A DNA stretch of 64,000 nt, from contig JAVSML010020816.1 in assembly GCA_038503035.1 (NCBI GenBank), positions 62,001 to 126,000 of the forward strand, read 5' to 3'. Within the stretch, counting starts at the first letter, position 1. Each line of letters starts with the position of its first letter. A program made the position numbers and the translations under genes. A model generated the notes under the pieces. It was not told the origin of the DNA. It saw nothing but the letters and a program-made list of their open reading frames with translations, and did not search any database. This DNA comes from Crocodylus rhombifer. Its lineage: Eukaryota; Chordata; Crocodylia; Crocodylidae. Below are positions 9,925-21,925 of this stretch, piece after piece.

Positions 9925-10150
9925 CCTCAGGCTTCTTGAATGCCTGTACTTAGCCCCAGAGAAGTGCAGCTTCAAACCTGCTGTGGGAGAGAGGGCCAGG
10001 AAGTTGGATCTTTGGCTTCCTGGGCAAGTGCCCTAGCCACTTACATATTGGAACTAAAATATGGGAGGGCTCTCTTCCTTCTCTAACTAGCATGCACCAG
10101 TCCTGAGTTTTTGGCTGTCTACATTTTTGGGAGTTAGACACAGGAGCATG
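9925..10150 (+). mobile_element. tRNA-derived SINE, older copy
   Basis: It aligns block by block with 26846-27060. It has a degenerate Pol III B-box (GCTTCAAACCTG, ancestrally GGTTCAAACCCC) and a GAGAGGGCC(A/T)..AAGT block. It also shares GGCAAGTGCCCT and a GAGTTTTTGGCTGTCTACATTTTTGGGA tail. The A-box region is heavily decayed. It is non-coding and retroposed by a partner LINE. Confidence 0.6.
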
Positions 10151-11199
10151 TCCCAGAACGGCCATGTGTACATTAGTGTGGATGGCATGTCATCTACTGC
10201 ACATGCTCAGTCTAGCTACATATGCTTCAATGCCCACACTGAAAACAGAATTGCAAACTGTTAAAATGCCACTTATAAGGTGTAAAAATTGTCATTTAAA
10301 TGCAAAGAGTCTACAATTGTTGTTTACCAATTTTAGTTCTATATTGCCTAAAATTTGCCTTCTATTGACCTAGCCACAGAAAACCTAAGGGGAAAACTCA
10401 GACAAGTTGATAAAATGCAGAATACCAAGCACACTAATATACTTTAGGTTTCAGTCATGTAAAGTTTTAGTTTATGTACCATAAGAAATAATCTGCTTCG
10501 GACATGGTATACTGAAGAGGTAATGAAGCATTCAAGTCTTCCATTTTTTTGTCAGATTTGTGAAATACTAGAGCAATATTTTTCTTCTTTTTATTATATA
10601 AAATAATTGTAATTCATACCAGGAAGCCCCAAGGAAAGATGCCAAACAGAAAGGCAGAAAGAAAAGAGGAAGAAAAGATATAGAAATAGTGAAATATTCA
10701 GCAATACAAAACTTTTTTAGTAAAGGACTTCAAAGAGCAGTTGAAGATTGCACATTGATCTCATAAAGCTAGCAGCAGATGGAGCTCTTTCCTAGCTTTT
10801 GAGCCACCTTTTTCTGTGGTTAAGATAATCTGTCACACATGTTTATGCATGCAGGCTGCATGCTAAATATTTTTAACAATATTTTATATCTGAAACTAAT
10901 AATGGGAAAAAAAAGTAATATTTTCATTGCTAAAAAATTATTATGCCCTTTGTGCATTGGTGTTGAATATGAATAATAAATTTCATGAAGGCTTGATCCT
11001 ATTCCTTCTAAAGTATAGAACAAGAATTGGATCAAGGCCTAATTAAGATGATGGTCTTTTCTTGAAATCACAATGGATTTGGCAAATGAATTTCTTTAAC
11101 CAAATTTATTATAATTTGGATGAAATAGCTTCTTTTATTTATAGCAATGATATTAATAGCTACATGATAAATATGCAGGACAATTCCATCTGAACTGTA
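10151..11199. other. AT-rich unique sequence
   Basis: No gene or repeat was recognised. Short ORFs at 10164-10373 and 10820-11035 have no similarity by eye. Confidence 0.45.
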
Positions 11200-11480
11200 A
11201 TTTGGATGGCCCGGTAGCGGGTCGGCTGCTGATCCACAGCACGGTTGGCTGCCAGACCAGAAGTGGCCACAGACCAGCAAACCGTGGCCCCACAGAGCCA
11301 AGCGGAGAGGCCATGGCTCCTTCTACAGGGCCCACAGCAGCGCAGGGTTTGGCCAACCCCTCCAACCCGGGGTGTAGGGGTATCTTTACCAGTCTCCTGG
11401 ATGGAAATTCCAGCCGCAGTTGGCTGCGACTGCTGGGCCATAGTTTGCCGGGCCACAGCATAAAACTTTGGGAACCCCTG
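11200..11480. mobile_element. hAT-like non-autonomous element, GC-rich
   Basis: The right end, ..CAAACTATGGCCC.. to TTTGGGAACCCCTG, is the classic hAT-type terminus (reverse complement CAGGGGTTCCCAAA). A G+C-rich interior with GGCCCGG motifs is also typical. The left end is not sharply defined (near the GGATGGCCCGGTAG block). Overlapping ORFs on both strands here are products of high GC, not genes. Confidence 0.5.
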
Positions 11481-12569
11481 AAATATGGTAAAGAAAGGAT
11501 AAGTTAATTTCATCAGTAACAACAGCAGCCAGGCTAAATAGAAATTGATAAACTGTGTCAACTTTGATATTACTCAGTCAGATAAAGTCTTTTGAAGAGT
11601 AGAACCAAAAGAGTAGCTTCCGTATCTGAAGTGAATGGGGGGAGATAGACACATATTGATTTTGTTGATCTTAGCTCTTTAATAAGGAAACGTATTAATT
11701 CCATGCTGAAGGTCATAAAAGAAACCATCTAATGGAAATGTGCTTGATCATTTTATGAAGGAGATGGGTTTCCACTTTGATAAATCTTAAGATATAAGTA
11801 GCTAGCTACTGCTACAAGCCAAGTTTTATTAATTCATTGGAGGATATATAGGAATATTTTATTAACATTTTTGTATCAGAAATGGGAACTTGATTTGATC
11901 TTTGAGCTGTGTGGTAATTTGGCCATTTCATAGTTACTTATGCTTACAAAAAAACCCTTTATTTTTAGTTCTCATCTCTACTTTGCTAAAAATTTACAGC
12001 TCTGAATTTTAAAGACTGATATTTTTTCCTTTTTTTTTTTTTTCCAATTTCAGTATTTCACCTGGTTCTCCAGCTACCTAGAAAGAAGCATGAGCCAAAT
12101 TGCCTAGGAAGTGTCATGATCCAAAGGAAAACTCCAAAGTTTTCCACTGAGTTTGGTAAGTTCACTATGGCTTTTGCTCATAGATTTTAGGGAAAATTGG
12201 CTGTGTCCCTGTTGTGTGTCTGGGAAGATTTTGGGGTCAATTGGGGGAAAATATGTTTCGTTTCTACCTAAGTTTTCTAACAGAGTTTGGATTCTGAGAT
12301 TGATGAGTTAATCTGTATCATTGCATGTAATTAGAAAAAAGATTTGTGTGAGTGCCTGTCTTAAGCCTTCACTTCAACTCTTAGACTCTTTAGGTCAGTT
12401 TAAATACCAATAAGTTGACCTAACAAGCACTAGCTTGTCTACCAATATGCCTCAAATTTCTTACATAGCAGACATTTCTAAATATTTAAGTACAACTGTA
12501 AATTAGTTTCTAAAACTGGTTTATGGCTTCTCTACTGAGACTTCAGTTAAGGTGACAAATGCCTGAACT
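11481..12569. other. AT-rich unique sequence
   Basis: No gene, repeat or regulatory motif could be supported. Confidence 0.45.
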
Positions 12570-14160
12570 GAGCAGCCAACAGTGGTGAAACAACATACTA
12601 GGAACTATTTAGAAAAGCTGGATGAGTACAAATCCATAGGGCTGGATGTGATAAACCTGAGGGTGCTGAGGTAGTTGGCCAAATGTAATTGCAAAGCCCA
12701 CTGGCCTTTATCTTTGAAAATTCATAGCAATTGGGAGAGGTCTTGGATTACTGGAAAAGGGCAAATATAGTGTTCATCTTTAAGAAAGGGAAGAAGAAGG
12801 ATCTGGGGAACTACAGACCAGTCAGCCTCACCTCATTCCCTGGAAAAATTAAGGAGCAGGTCCTCAAGGAATCAATTTCTAAGCACTTGGAGAAGAAGGT
12901 GATTAGGTACAGTCAGCATGGATTCATGTCTGACAAATCTGATTGCCTTCTGTGATGAGATGACTGGCTCTGGAGATGTGGGGAGAGCGGTGGACATGAT
13001 ATACTTTGACTTTAGTGAGGCTTTTGATAATGGTCTCCCACAGCTATCTCTCAAGCAAGCTGAGGAAGTCTGGGTTGGATGAGTCAACTGTAAGGTGGAT
13101 AGACAACTGGATAATGGGCTCAAAGGATATAGTAATTAATAGTTTCATGTGTAGTTGTCAGCCAGTATCAAGTGGAGTGTCCTAGGGATCAGACCTGGGA
13201 CTGGTTTTGTTTAATATTTTCATTAATGGCCTGGAAGATGGCATAGAGTGCACCCTCAGCACGTTTGCAGATGACATCAAGCTGGGGGAATACACTGGAG
13301 TGTAGGGCTAGGATTCAGAGACACCTCAACAAATTGGGGAACTGAGCCAAAAGAAATTGCATGAGGTTCAATAACCAAACGTGCAAAGTCTTGCACTTAG
13401 GATGAAAGAGTCCCATGTACTAGTACAGGTTGTGGACTGACTAGCTAAGCAGCAGCTCTATGGAAAAGGACCTGGTCTTACAGTGGGAAATAAGTTGAAT
13501 ATGAACAAACTATGTGCCCTTGCTGTGAAAGAAACTAACAGCATAATGGGCTGCGTTAGTAGGAATATTACCAGCAGGTCAAGGAAAGTTATTATTCCCC
13601 TCTATTCAACACTGATGATGCCACATCTGGAGTACTGTGTCCAGTTTTGGGCCCCCCACTACAGAAAGGATGTAGATAAATTGGAGAGATTCCAGTGGAG
13701 GGCAACAAAAAATTATTAGAATGCTCAGACACATGATTTCTGAGGAGAAGCTGAGGGAACTGGGCTTATTTAGTCTTCAGAAGAGAAGACTATGGGCCGA
13801 TTTAATAGCAGCCTTCAACTATGCAAAGGGTGGCTCCACAGAAGATGGCGCTAGACTGTTCTCAGTGGTGGCAGATGATAGAACAAGAAACGATGGTCAC
13901 AAGTTGTATCAAGGGAAGTTTAGAGTAGATATTAGGAAAAACTTTCTCACTAGGAAGGTAGTGAAGCACTGGAATAGGTTACCCAGAGAGATTATGGAAT
14001 CTCCATCCTTGCAGATTTTTAAGACCCAGGTAGACAAAGCCTTGGCTAGGATGATATAGTTGGGGTTGGAATAAGAGATTGGCTTTGAGCAGTGGGTTGG
14101 ACTAGATGTCCTCCTGAGGTCCCTTCCAACCCTAATTTTTATGATTCTATGATTCTATGC
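12570..14160 (+). mobile_element. CR1 LINE, 5'-truncated, with octamer tail
   Basis: The element holds the C-terminal half of CR1 ORF2 and the full 3' UTR, ending in GATTCTATGATTCTATG (14143-14159), the short tandem tail that marks CR1. About 1.6 kb remains. The 5' endonuclease is missing, as usual for target-primed LINE insertion. A GGACTAGATGTCCTCCTGAGGTCCCTTCCAACCC block precedes the tail. It is the same subfamily as 35836-36972 and 60135-60432. No clear target duplication was seen. Confidence 0.9.
12731..14059 (+). pseudogene. CR1 ORF2 reverse transcriptase, decayed
   Basis: Open pieces in different frames give, in order, the RT fingers motif FKKGKKKDLGNYRPVSLTS (about 12780-12835), HGFMSDKS (12918-12941), DFSEAFD (about 13006-13029), a damaged LFN.F.NGLEDG (13200-13240) and the catalytic box TFADDIKLG (13261-13290). 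Downstream are MPHLEYCVQFWAPHYRKDVDKLER (in parts) and the conserved C-terminus with LFSLQKRRL and ..HWNRLPREI (13750-14000). The two aspartates of the FADD box are intact, but stops and frameshifts elsewhere kill the frame. The endonuclease domain is absent. Confidence 0.85.
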
Positions 14161-14989
14161 CGTATAAATAGAGTTAAAAGTATTTTCCAGAAAAGTGCTT
14201 TCACTTAATTTAAGGGAAAACTCTCTTAAAGAGTTGTATTTTTTAACATCTCCCCACTCACCTCACAGCACGGGAACAGATAGATGATATAGAAACATTA
14301 TACATGTCCCTTCCCATTTATTTGTAAAACTGAACAGGGCTTTAGTGTGGATTTAATGGCCTAGAACCAGTTTCACCTCTAAGGCATTTTGATGGCATCC
14401 CCACTACTTTTAGGATCCTAATGCCATATCTATCCTATATTCTGGCCAACTCATGCCCACTTGTTCATACTCTATGCACATCCTAGACCAACAACTAGGT
14501 AGCTAATATATGGCTTAAAGGGGTCTTGAGAGTGCACCTCAGTCCTGCTCTCAGGCTCTCCTGTAATTGATACTAAATTCAATGTGGCCCTGTTCTATTG
14601 CCCCTTCCACTCTCTGTCCTAGTTTGCTTAGCACCAGCACAACATGCTTGCTTCTCTACATACAAGTAAGGAACCATATTTTGCTAGCAATGACTTAAAA
14701 TTAAAGAAGACTAATTATAAAGAGGTTAAATATAAACATAATAATGTTAATATTAAGAAACTGCAGGTGCTGCCAGAAGCCTGGCTTGTCCTGGCCTGGG
14801 AGAGGCCTGGGAGAAGCAGGCTGCCTGCAACTGGCACCCACCAGCCCCAGGGGGGCAAGTAGGGATTTGGGGCTGGGCCAGCAGCCACCTGGGCCCAGGC
14901 CCGCCAGACCAACTTAATATGGTCCCTGGCCACCTGTGCACACCTAACCCCTGATCTGAGGCCAGGCAGCACACAACCCCTGGTATAAA
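14161..14989. other. Unassigned sequence leading into the Harbinger element
   Basis: No gene was seen. From about 14760 the base composition becomes GC-rich and may already belong to the Harbinger element, but no terminus matching the 3' end (GGGCATCTACAGGTGC in reverse complement) was found. Confidence 0.4.
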
Positions 14990-15109
14990 ACATCTTATCT
15001 CTGAAATGTTGCAAACTCTCACATACAGCTTCTGTCTCATGGCTTTACAGAGCCTGAAGCTGCATGCAGGAGAGGGGTCACCCTTGGCAGCTGGGATGTT
15101 GCCTCAGGA

Positions 15110-15721
15110 TTGCTGCTGCCCACAACCAGGGCCCTGCAGATGCACGAGCTCTGCCAGAACAGGACCTGGACAGGACCCTCCTCCTGGATCACCTGGTCAT
15201 GGTGGGAAGCACGGGCCTGGCAGGTGGAGGACGTGGCCCACCAGCACAGGTGGTGGGTGGGGGACATGGCCCACCAGGACAGGTGTCAGACAGAGGACAT
15301 CTCCTGCAAGGACACACAGGACCAAATGGACTCAGAGTTCTTGGCACAGCTCCTGGCGCTGAAGTGCAAGCAGGTGGAAGCCTTGCAGCAACAGAACACC
15401 ATCCTGGCCACAGATGACAACCACTGGTTGCTGAACACCATTCTGGCCCTGTGCATCACCTTTGGGCCATCCACTGGCCAGTCCCTGATCCTAGCCCTGC
15501 CTGTCCCCCAGCAGCCACCTGCCACCCAGCAGCAGGCCCCCACGTGGGCCTGGGGGGAGGTTATGTACCACCTCCAGCAGTCCGGCCACACCCCAGGGCT
15601 AGCACCACCCAGCCTCCCCTCCTGGGCCCAGCCCTGCCACTCACTCTGCTTCCACATGGGTGTGGAGCTGAAGTTGCCTGCAGCAAGGCCAGGTCCGCAT
15701 GCCACCGATGCTGGGCCTTGA
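15110..15721 (+). pseudogene. Harbinger ORF1-like (Myb/SANT protein) C-terminal remnant
   Basis: The 203-codon frame contains repeated Asp-Met/Asp-Val-Ala-His-Gln-(His/Asp)-(Arg/Gln) stretches. These are followed by a Leu/Gln-rich, coiled-coil-like segment (LLALKCKQVEALQQQNTIL) typical of the C-terminal half of the DNA-binding partner protein of Harbinger transposons. The N-terminal Myb/SANT fold is not recognisable, and codons after about 15500 are Pro/Ala-rich and unconstrained. It converges with the transposase. No function is expected. Confidence 0.5.
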
Positions 15722-16239
15722 CACGGACTGCTGGAGGGGGAGCCACCCACACCAAGGGAGATCAAAATGCCATCACCTCTGGGCAAGCGCCCACCTACCA
15801 TACTCACCGTGTCATGCACACCCATGAGGGAGCAGCCAGGGGTCAGGGTGCTGCCTGCCTGCCTTAGGCACCCCCACCTCACAGCTCCCCACCTGAGGAT
15901 GGCACACAAAGGACATTGTACATAGTTTTCACAGAGAAGAAGATTTTTTATTGCTGATGGGTGGAGTAGGTGGTTGGGTGGCTCCTTGTTGAGGAGGCTG
16001 GTGGGCTCTGTTTCTTGGGGAGGGAGGGGAGGGCTCTGGTCGATGTGAGGGAAATAAAAACTTGTTCTTGTGAGTTGTGTCTGCAGTGAGCATAGTGCTG
16101 GGAGTGGGCAGGAAGGGTTCGGTGCCTGTGCAGCGGTACAATGGGCTAGAGTGGGAAATGCTGGAGGAGGTGGTGGGCCAGTGCCTCCCACAACTGGTGC
16201 CCTTGCCTCCTCTGGTAGGTGCACAATGCTCCTGGGCTT

Positions 16240-17173
16240 TCAGTGCGGGGGGCCATCATTGCAGCTGTCACCACTGGTGGTGCTCCCACTTCCAGACATC
16301 CTCCATGTGCTGCTCCTCCTCCACCCAGGCCTCATGAAAGAGCTCCCCCTGGCCTTGCAGATGTTATGCAGCATGCAGGCTGTGATGATGACTTGGGGCA
16401 AGCTGTCCTCTGTGAACTCAAGGCAGGTGGTGAAGTTGTGCCGACATCCCTTGAGACGGCCAAAGGCGCACTCCACCAGGGCTTGGGTCCAGGCAGAGTT
16501 GAATTGGGCCTTGCAGGGGCTCCAGCTGGCCAGGGTAGGGCTGCATGAGCCAGGACAGGAGCAGTAGACAGGGTCCCTGATGAGAAGAGACAGAACCACT
16601 ATGGCACCCAGCTGCAGGTCCAGCACCCCTGGCACAAAGTGTCTACTCTTCACCAGGCCCAGCAGGCCAGAGTTTCAGAAGACACAGGCATCATGGGTTC
16701 TGCCTGCTCAGCCAGCACTCACATGCATGAAGGCAACCGTGTTCCCCAATGGCTGGGAACACTATGGAGTGAAAACCCCTCCAGCTGTGGTAAGGGCAGT
16801 CTCCATGGGGTAGGCAGGTGAAGGGAATGTGGGTCCCGTCCAGGGCCCCTGTACACTGAGGGTATCCCAGGGTATGAAACCCTACCACTACCACCAAGGG
16901 GTCATGCACACAGACCGCAATGCCCCCAGCACATTCTGGAGGATGTTGCACACCTTCAAGATGGCCTCCCCAGCAGTGGCCTTGCCCAGGCCAAACAGGT
17001 AATGGATGCACTGCAGGCTGGTGGGTGTGGCCAGCCTGAGCAGGGAAAGGGCCAGCCAAGTGTCTGTGGGGAGAGGTAGCCACATGCCTGTGTCCTGCTG
17101 CTCCAGGTGTAGCCAGAACTGCTTGAGGAGGTCCCAGAAGGTGCCCTGGGTCATGTAAAAGGCTTCCAGCCAC
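16240..17173 (-). pseudogene. HARBI1-type DDE transposase, frameshifted
   Basis: In minus-strand order the frame shows a Phe-rich N-terminal helix region with WLALSLLRLATPTSLQCI and FGLGKATAGEAI (about 17090-16960). A frameshift leads to GALDGTHIP (16848-16822, first catalytic Asp near 16835). After another shift come RDPVY (second Asp, about 16575) and VECAFGRLKG (about 16478-16450, the catalytic Glu within a motif strongly conserved in the family). The conserved C-terminal TACMLHNIC (16380-16355) follows. All three acidic residues are therefore still present. At least two frame changes separate the blocks. The role was cutting and pasting the element, usually at TWA sites. Confidence 0.8.
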
Positions 17174-17808
17174 TGCTCATTGTCCCAGGTGTGCTGAATA
17201 ACATGCTACCACCAGTCCTGGCAGGCCCAGAGATGGCAGGGCTGGAGGCCCAGAAGGGCAATGGCGGCCCCAGTGGTGGCATCCTGGAGCCTGTCATTGG
17301 TATCCCTGCTGGGGTTCAGCCAGGCAGATGAGGTCGAGGTGGCAGGTGCATGGTGGTGGCCCTGGGATAATGGCCTAGCAGGGGGTTGCTGGATATGGGG
17401 GAGCTGGGCATGCCCAGACAGCCATGGGCCAGGCAGCAGCCAGCACAGTGGCACAGCAGGGCCAGCGCAGTGGCCAGCAGAAGCCATTGCTCATTGCTGC
17501 CAGGGACAGGGGCTGGAGCAGCCATAGCACAGGAAGGCACAGGCATCAAGGAGAGCACTGTTGCTGTGCTATACACACTGCTCCTGGCCAGGGAGTGGAG
17601 CTGCCTTTTGAAGAGGGCTGCCAGCAGCTGGAGCTGGATCCTGGAGCTCCACCCAGTGGGAGCAGGGGCTCCAGGAAGCAGGAACAGATTGGCAGCAAAT
17701 CTGTACCCACTTCCCTGCAGGTGTAGATGCCTGCCTGGCACCAATTACTTGCAAGTAATTTACTCACAAGTAAACTAGTACTGCAGCAAATGCACCTGTA
17801 GATGCCCA

Positions 17809-18914
17809 CTGAGTATCATTACAAATAGTGCACATTAGAGTAGCTTCTAGGCAGTTCTATTTTGTGCCAATAACCAAGTCGGTCCAGGATAGACAAGGAT
17901 GTGTGCATAACCATCCCTGAACTTCATTCCCCCGTCCCTGTCAAGCACTGAGTACAGCATAAACACATCCTTAACTTAGTAAGAGACATTAACATGTCAA
18001 GATAGTATTATAGCTTTCTTCTAGGGTTATCAAGTTCATGATTTTAAAGCATGATTTCAAAGAAACTATAAAAACAAAACATACCAAAATAACATGCAGA
18101 CAGTTAATGAATAAGAGGGATTTCAAAACTGAGCACATGAGCACAGGAAAGTGGAATATTTAAAAATATATTTCCACATTTCTTTGTAGAGGTATTTTCA
18201 ATGTGTGATGGAAATGCATAGTGTAGTGCACCTTAGTCCCAGATAATAGCTGACACAGCTTTCATTTTTCTCCTTCATATGCAGCAGCCTCTTTCTTTGC
18301 TTCACTTGTGGCAGGGAAATGCCTTGTGCATTTTTATCTCCTTACCCGCTTAAGTGTTGTTGGTGCCATTTGCAACAAAGATTTACTAGCACTCAAAAAA
18401 TTGTCTAGTAAACAAGGACAAGTATAGATAGCTTCACATTAGAGGTAAAGAAAGAAGGATTGATCTTATAATGTAGCTGCATCCTGCTTGTATTTAATAC
18501 AGCTGGAAAAAGAGGGGGAAGGACTCACAGGCACAATGCAGAACTGAACCTTACTTGTGCTTTTATTACATTTATTTTCTGTATTTTGAGGCTAAATGCC
18601 TGGTTAACATTAAGGGCTCAGCTCAGGAGATAGAGTTAGAGACCTGGTTTCATCTTCTTGACTAACAGAGCTGGTATTTTAGAACAGTTACCAGCTGCTG
18701 CAAGTTGCATCGATGGCAGACAGTGCCTCATACATGCCATGCCAATACAGGACTGGTCTAATGGAGCTCTGTTGTGACACATTCTCATTGCAAGCCCTAT
18801 GCCCCATTATGACTTGGGCTCACAATGCATTAGATAGGAAAATTAACCTTTATGCAAGCATAAAGGGCTTCTAACTGAGAAAAGGATCTATCCCTAAATC
18901 TCATATTATTTCTG
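17809..18914. other. AT-rich unique sequence
   Basis: No gene or recent repeat was recognised between the Harbinger end and the MIR-like relics. Confidence 0.45.
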
Positions 18915-19035
18915 TCTTTGAGGGTAGGAAACTGAGACACAAGGAGTTTAAGATTGTTGCCCATAATACTACAGGAAGTTCACAGCACAGCCAGGTCTAA
19001 CTCCCAGTTTTTTGTTTTGAGTTCATGGTCATCCT
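18915..19035 (-). mobile_element. MIR/CORE-SINE-like relic
   Basis: In the plus orientation the segment reads GTAGGAAACTGAGACACAAGGAGTTTAAG, then TTGCCCATAATACTACAGGAAGTTCACAGC and AGCCAGGTCTAACTCCCAGT. This is the characteristic order of an antisense MIR (GAAACTGAGGCACAGAGAGGTTAAG .. TTGCCCAAGGTCAC .. GAGCCAGGATTTGAACCC). It is strongly diverged, fitting an insertion older than the amniote radiation. Confidence 0.55.
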
Positions 19036-19114
19036 CTCTCCTAGTAGTGGTTGTATTGTTTTGTGAATTGTTTTAAATTAATTCTTTTTATTTAATTAAA
19101 GAGTTTTTGTATGG

Positions 19115-19200
19115 TAAATAATTCTACAGATAAAGAAAACTAAGGCTTAGTGTGTGAAACTATATGCTGAAGTTGGGTCTGAACTGTGAACCTCTACCTA
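19115..19200 (-). mobile_element. Second MIR-like relic
   Basis: It reads ACAGATAAAGAAAACTAAGGCTTAG .. GCTGAAGTTGGGTCTGAACTGTGAACCTC. This has the same antisense MIR block order as the neighbouring relic but is shorter and weaker. Confidence 0.4.
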
Positions 19201-19499
19201 GAGAAATTTTGGATCAAGATCTGAATTATTCCATTTCTTCCTTTCTGTATTTTTCCCCACATCCTTCTATTGCACACAGAACCAGTGTGTTAAGTATAGA
19301 TATCCTTAGTAGAGTCATAATAAATATTGATTTGAATTGGAACTGAATTCTTCCTGGACGATAATTGCAACTAAATGTGTAGAACTACATGGGTTTTGTC
19401 TTTTCAAGCAAGAAAACTGTAAATGATTTGCTTGTGTGACCATAAAATCAACAATATGTCTGCATTTTTTTAAGCTGCAGAGAAAATACTATTGACTGT

Positions 19500-19700
19500 G
19501 TTTTAGAATATACAGGCTTTACATAACTCCCAGAGGCAGTACCCTGGACAGCAGCAACTGTAGGGCCAGTGGCAAGGGCCAGGCAACTGTGGGTACAGCA
19601 GAAGTAGCAAAATTCTTGTGCTTCCTCTAAGTGGGCACCCAGGGTTGGTGCCTGGTTGCCTACCCCTAATTACACTACTGCTCAAAGAATATAAAAATGA
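19500..19700. repeat. Possible DNA-transposon fragment
   Basis: The reverse complement near 19690-19620 reads GTAGTGTAATTAGGGGTAGGCAACCAGGCACC, followed by AACCCTGGGTGCCCAC. This resembles the ends of common vertebrate DNA elements that start at a TAGTGTAACTAGGGG-type sequence. The left boundary is undefined. Confidence 0.3.
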
Positions 19701-20692
19701 ATGTCTCACACCCTAAAAGGTAACATATTTGGGAATATCCTTATCTCCAAGGTGCCTTCAATGCTATCTGGAGACAGTGGCACAGACTGTTGTATGAAAA
19801 TGTATTTCTTGTAAAAATATTTTGTAAGGATATAGTTCAACAAACTGACTATCTTAAAGTGTAACTATTATCAGCCCCAATTCTGCAAGCAAATATACTT
19901 GCTGAATGTCTCAGATGGTTTTCACTATTCATTTACCAGATACCTAGCATTTTATTCTGTACACCTAGAGGCACATCTACATGATACTTTACCACACAGT
20001 TGACTAATTGACTGTGTAGTAAAGCACCAGCATCTACAGATGCAGACACTTGCTGCACAGTCAATTAATCAACTGTGGAGTTAATTTCCTACCTCCAACT
20101 GCAGGTAGCAAATGAACTGCACCATAGTGACTGTGCAGTAGCTCATGTGTAGATGGCTGACTGGGAGCAAATTTGCTCTCGGTCAGCCCAGGCAGTAGGG
20201 GGTGGGAGAACAATCCCCTCTCTTGGGACCTGCCAGCTGTCAGGGCAGGCTCCAAGCTCAGAGCCCAGGCTGGGACAATGTCCCCCTGCCCTCTAGGGTT
20301 GTGCAAGTCTTTGGATCCTGCTTCAGATCTGGTCCCACTTCAGACACTTCGGCATCCAAAGCAGCATGCTCAGATCGAAGCGTGGGCTCAGGAAAGTTAT
20401 CCAAAGTAGGTTGGAGCATCCAACGTGCTTTGGATCTGCTTCAGACACTTTGGACACTTTGATAGACAATTAGAAGAGGGAGGGGGAGTTGGGGGGTAGA
20501 GGGAGTGGGGGGGGGGCTACATCTGTAGGTAGCCAGTGAGAAGCATTTCTCACTAGCTACCTTTCCAATGGCAGCGTCTGTGGGGTGGGACAAGAAACAG
20601 CATAAATGCCTCTGTTTGGAAGCATTCTGTACCTTTTCACAGCTTGTTCCCTGTCAGCAGCTGTGTGACAGAGGAACGCTCAGACTGATGCA

Positions 20693-21925
20693 TTGTGGCT
20701 TGCTACCTCAGTACTAGTTGAACTTGTGGCACACAGGCTGCACCTAATAGTGAGGGATGCCTTGGAGGAGAACAGGGCTGCCAGTGACGGCACCACCACC
20801 AGTACTGCTACAAGCCAGATGATTTCAAAATGCAGGAAGGTGGTGGGCTGCTTCCACTGCACCATCAAAGGGGGCAAGATGCTGCAGGAGAAACAGGCAG
20901 AGCTGAGCATCCCGTGGCACAGAATCATACAAGATGTGGAGACTCAATGGAACTCCACATACCTGATGCTTGAAAGGTTGGTGGAGCAACAGAAGGCCAT
21001 CCATGAGATGGTCTTGCTTGGGGAGATTGGGATCAGTGCCCTCCTGAACAGAGCTGAGTGGGGTACCATCTCCCAGATCTTGATGGTCCTCAAGCCCTTC
21101 CTCGAGGCCACCAAGACCCTTAGCACTGGTGATGCCCTCCTCAGCCAGGTGATTCCCCCTAGTGTGGGAACTAGAGAACCAAATGGAGAAGTTCCAGGAG
21201 ATCAATGTTCCTGGCTGGGGCAGGCCACTGTCACCAGACATGCAGGCACTGGTGCTGAAGAAGGGCATCAGGAGATGGGTGGATCCCTTGCAGTCCAGTA
21301 CGGTCCACATGATGGCGGGCATGTGTGACCCAAGGGTGAAGGGGAGCATGTGCACTGGCAGCCCCAAAACCCTTGATCACTGGACCCAGATGCTGGTGAA
21401 CAAAGTCAGGAGGGCTGAAGTGCAGAGGTGAGGGGATGTGGAAGAGGGGAATCCACTTTCCCATGCCAGCACTCCCAGCACCAGCACCAGCCAGTCTCCT
21501 CCATGCCAGCCACTGCCAATGTGGGCCATGGGCATGGCTTCAACGCTGGGGTCCAAACGCACCACAGACCCCAGCCTCAGGCAGGTAGCGCTGAGGATTC
21601 AGTGACTACCTATCTCACTAAGGATGCAGAGCCACTGGACTGAGACCCCTTGGCCTACTGGGCAAACTGCAGCCAGATGTGGCAGGATCTGGCCACAGTT
21701 GCCCGGCAACACCTGTCCTGTCCACCGACCAGTGTTCCAAGCAAGAGGGTGTTCAGCATTGCTGGGGATGTTGTGACACCCCACCACACCTGCTTGGATC
21801 CCACCTTGGTGGAGCATCTGGTGTTCCTAAAGATGAACCTCCTGCTGCTGAGGTCCCCCAAGCTCCACCTACAGATGGACTTAGTGGTACCCTCCTCACT
21901 CTGCACCAATTTCCTTTTTTTAATT
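20693..21925 (+). pseudogene. hAT (ZBED-like) transposase, C-terminal part, frameshifted
   Basis: The first open segment (20693-21160) contains CAxxLHL-like HRLHLIVRDAL, then DVETQWNSTYLMLERL (about 20935-20985), a well-conserved RNase H-fold motif of hAT transposases, and PFLEATKTLS. After a frameshift near 21162 the protein continues (MEKFQEINVP .. LDPRVKG-like CDPRVKGSM) to about 21430. The last piece (21650-21870) is the hAT dimerisation domain with VPSKRVFSIAGDVV and HLVFLKMNL. The BED zinc finger and N-terminal half, including the first catalytic Asp, are missing. It is dead by frameshift and truncation. Confidence 0.85.

Larger units (their letters stand above)
14990..17808. mobile_element. 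PIF/Harbinger DNA transposon, autonomous-type but dead
   Basis: Two convergent genes are present, the standard Harbinger layout: a Myb-like ORF on the plus strand and a DDE transposase on the minus strand. The right end at 17808 reads, in reverse complement, GGGCATCTACAGGTGCATTT, like the ends of the MITEs at 1055, 2853, 19971, 37589 and 51531. The left terminus was not found, so the left boundary is approximate. The body is GC-rich compared with its flanks, which creates many spurious ORFs on both strands. Confidence 0.65.

Noticed and set aside
15286..16224. 312-codon minus-strand ORF
   Set aside because: It is the antisense of the Harbinger Myb-like ORF plus the 3' side of the transposase gene. 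It is Pro/Leu/Ser-rich with no domain, and stop-free because of high GC.
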